A stretch of DNA of 5,241 nt from NCBI GenBank assembly GCA_030043335.1, contig JASHXX010000052.1, positions 1 to 5,241 of the forward strand, in the 5' to 3' direction. This document shows positions 3,896-5,241 of the stretch, piece by piece. Every line of letters begins with the position of its first letter. Positions within the stretch are counted from its first letter, which is position 1. Source of the stretch: Xanthobacteraceae bacterium. Lineage in GTDB: Bacteria; Pseudomonadota; Alphaproteobacteria; Rhizobiales; Xanthobacteraceae. Made by a program: the position numbers and the translations under genes. Under the pieces are notes generated by a model. That model ran no database searches. It saw only the letters and a program-made list of their open reading frames with translations, and was not told where the DNA came from.

Positions 3896-4756
3896 AGGAC
3901 CGGCCACTCCCCACGTCAAAAACCACTGCCTCGCCTGCCTCGTCCCATACAGAATGCGGCCGGTCATCGTACCGGACCAAACCTTCATCACCACTTGATC
4001 GAACGGCCGCATATCGAACGTGCTGTATTCGGTGTTTTCAAGGAACAACGAGCGAAGGCGGCTCGTTATGAAATGCGGCGCTGGGGCTTCGGTGATATAG
4101 GGATTTCCCCCGCCCTGGCTGGCAAACAGATCAACCCGCTGAGTGACGATCAGCCGGCCCCGACCGACGCCATGTTCCTGCACAACGATCGGCAGAAGGT
4201 GTCCTTTTTGATTGAGGTAAGTCAGTTGTTGGCCGAAGCCGAAAAAGCCCTCATCCGCAACGGAGGCGACTCGCAGGGTAATGCGGTTTATGCCCAGCGC
4301 TGCGCCGGCGCTGATAACGAAGCGCAAGCTGGTCGTCGAGAGGGCTTCGAATCGGAATGTGTACTGACCGCTACCCGCGGCGCCGGTCAGCGTTCCCGAC
4401 ACTGTCGCCGTGCTGCCGGTAATGTCGATGTCGTCAATCGTTGGCTTTTCGTATGAAGCCGATACCGTGTCGTTAATTGAGAAGAACCCCATCGGGGTGC
4501 CGAAATCCTTGACGTCGGCAAGCGCAGTCTCGGCGGTTAAGAAGGCACCCTCCGGCGCGGTATCCCACAGGACGCGATCAGGCTGGTTCTTGTGAACGAT
4601 CTGCAGACCGTTTCCGGTGTGTCGCAAAATAAAGTCGCCGACCGGGTGTTCTTCGCCGGCGGCGGTGGATTGCTGAGCGACGCCATCAACTGAGAGCACA
4701 CCCGCGGCTGCCGCCGTGACGCTTGCGGTCAAGAAGTCGCGACGTCGCATAGTCAT
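3881..4756 (-). pseudogene. Tat-exported glycoside hydrolase family 31 enzyme, truncated after the N-terminal domain
   Basis: ATG at 4756 (GGTGA 7 bases upstream), or at 4750 in the same frame; TAG at 3883-3881. Residues 1-27 are a twin-arginine signal (RRRDFLTA, Ala-rich stretch, GVA|QQ). Residues about 40-271 match the N-terminal beta-sandwich of GH31, nearest in memory to sulfoquinovosidase (YihQ)-type members: FFGFGQQLTYLNQKG (171-185), QEHGVGRG (193-200), FITSRLRSLFLENTEYSTFD (229-248). After ILYG (271) the homology stops; the last 20 residues (TRQARQWFLTW...) look foreign and no frame restores it. The (beta/alpha)8 catalytic barrel and its two catalytic Asp residues, normally about 400 more residues, are absent. 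The 271 codons before the break carry no frameshift, so truncation is recent. It is divergent from the secreted-protein gene at 4948. Substrate is inferred; activity is not expected. Confidence 0.8.
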
Positions 4757-4827
4757 GGCCGTTCACCGTCACTTGGAACTGGTACCTGCAACTTTCTCCG
4801 AGGTTCGGCAACCGCCATCGCGCTGGC

Positions 4828-4842
4828 GTATTGTGCCAATAC
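4828..4842. promoter_or_regulatory. Dyad in the divergent intergenic region
   Basis: gtattg-tgc-caatac has perfect 6-bp arms and lies in the 191-base gap between the divergent hydrolase relic (start 4756) and the secreted-protein gene (start 4948). The position suits an operator for either promoter. No consensus -35/-10 pair could be fixed around it. Confidence 0.22.
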
Positions 4843-4947
4843 TCCTCTTCGTCTTCCGCGAGGCAGAGTAGAGGCCCAACGAGCGCAGTAAATCGACACG
4901 GGCGGCGCGGCATGTGGTCTGCAGCGCAGTGGGGAGGAAACGGAAAG

Positions 4948-5241
4948 ATGGCAGCCAGGATCGCGATGGCACTACAGTGGCTCGTTCTAGGCGCGGTGCC
5001 GCTCTTGCTCAATTTGAGCATAGTTACTGCGCCCGCACGCGCACAAGATGCAAGCTCGCCCGCTCAATCGCAGGATCAGCCGCAGACTCCTGCTCCTTCG
5101 CCCGCGCCCGGGGCGGAAAAGCCACCCTTGATCCCCGATGCGGTGGCGCCATTGACAACGCAATCAAGAATTTCAGCGACCATCGTGTTTGGCCTGCGAG
5201 CGCTCGCCGAGGACATAGAGGCCGATATCCCGCGGCGGCTC
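4948..5241 (+). CDS. Secreted protein of uncertain family, N-terminal 98 residues; runs off the window
   Basis: ATG at 4948 is chosen because GGGGAGG (4931-4937) precedes it by 10 bases; an in-frame ATG at 4912 would add 12 residues but lacks a ribosome site. Residues 1-32 are a Sec signal peptide with hydrophobic core (LQWLVLGAVPLLLNLSIVTA) and a PARA|QD cleavage site; there is no lipobox cysteine. Residues 33-60 are a Gln/Pro/Ala/Ser linker (PQTPAPSPAPGAEKPP). From about residue 70 a folded domain begins (TTQSRISATIVFGLRALAED, then IEADIPRRL). An S-x-I ... L-x-x-L-x-x-x-I-E-x-x-I-P-R-x-L start recalls DUF4403-type periplasmic proteins, but this is a weak inference from a short stretch. The frame is undamaged to the edge, so the gene is probably intact. 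Confidence 0.75.
   Translation, partial: MAARIAMALQWLVLGAVPLLLNLSIVTAPARAQDASSPAQSQDQPQTPAPSPAPGAEKPPLIPDAVAPLTTQSRISATIVFGLRALAEDIEADIPRRL

Noticed and set aside
3869..4456. 195-codon plus-strand ORF
   Set aside because: Antisense to the clearly homologous hydrolase frame. Only its first dozen or so codons (CILVEAVRTGH) are meaningful, as part of repeat copy B.
4826..4844. TTGGCAC on the minus strand as a sigma-54 promoter
   Set aside because: The GC of the -12 element is not at the required distance from GG of the -24 element.

Overview
The window looks like a piece of an alphaproteobacterial chromosome, most likely Bradyrhizobium or a close relative. This is inferred from the GC-rich base and codon use of the intact genes, a Flp-type pilin relic and the style of the small proteins. 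No rRNA or tRNA gene, CRISPR array, transposase or phage gene was seen.

Layout. (1) Bases 1-822 hold the last 273 codons of glmS (glucosamine-6-phosphate synthase), intact and conserved. (2) Bases 823-3880 are about 3 kb of low-density accessory DNA with very small genes, broken genes and hairpins. In order these are: a 42-aa single-pass membrane protein facing glmS; a relic reading frame at 1167-1271 (-); a small gene broken by one lost base just before an A8 run at 1661-1668; two strong hairpins at 1996-2071; a minus-strand group of small ORFs (2538 down to 2093); two terminator-like hairpins; a two-gene plus-strand unit (2961-3319) that overlaps stop-to-start and ends in an 11-bp hairpin; and a Flp-family type IVb pilin pseudogene with three compensable frameshifts and its own terminator. 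Bases 1297-1515 and 3740-3812 hold nothing I can support as a gene. (3) Bases 3881-4756 (-) are a Tat-exported family-31 glycoside hydrolase, resembling sulfoquinovosidases, cut off after its N-terminal domain. (4) Bases 4757-4947 are a divergent intergenic region with a small dyad. (5) From 4948 to the window edge runs the start of a secreted protein of uncertain family.

The genes do not form an evident pathway. GlmS makes the amino-sugar precursor of peptidoglycan and lipopolysaccharide. The rest reads as an accessory or degrading segment between two core-like regions. The most informative structure is a pair of diverged inverted copies of about 83 bp, 1215-1296 (-) and 3813-3895 (+). Both encode a V-N-W-K-R ... 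E-A-V-(K/R)-T peptide, and the second abuts the point where the hydrolase gene is truncated. I found no convincing new multi-gene system. The best candidates for novelty are the coupled small-gene pair at 2961-3319, the hairpin pair at 1996-2071 and the 12-bp hairpin enclosing the pilin start.
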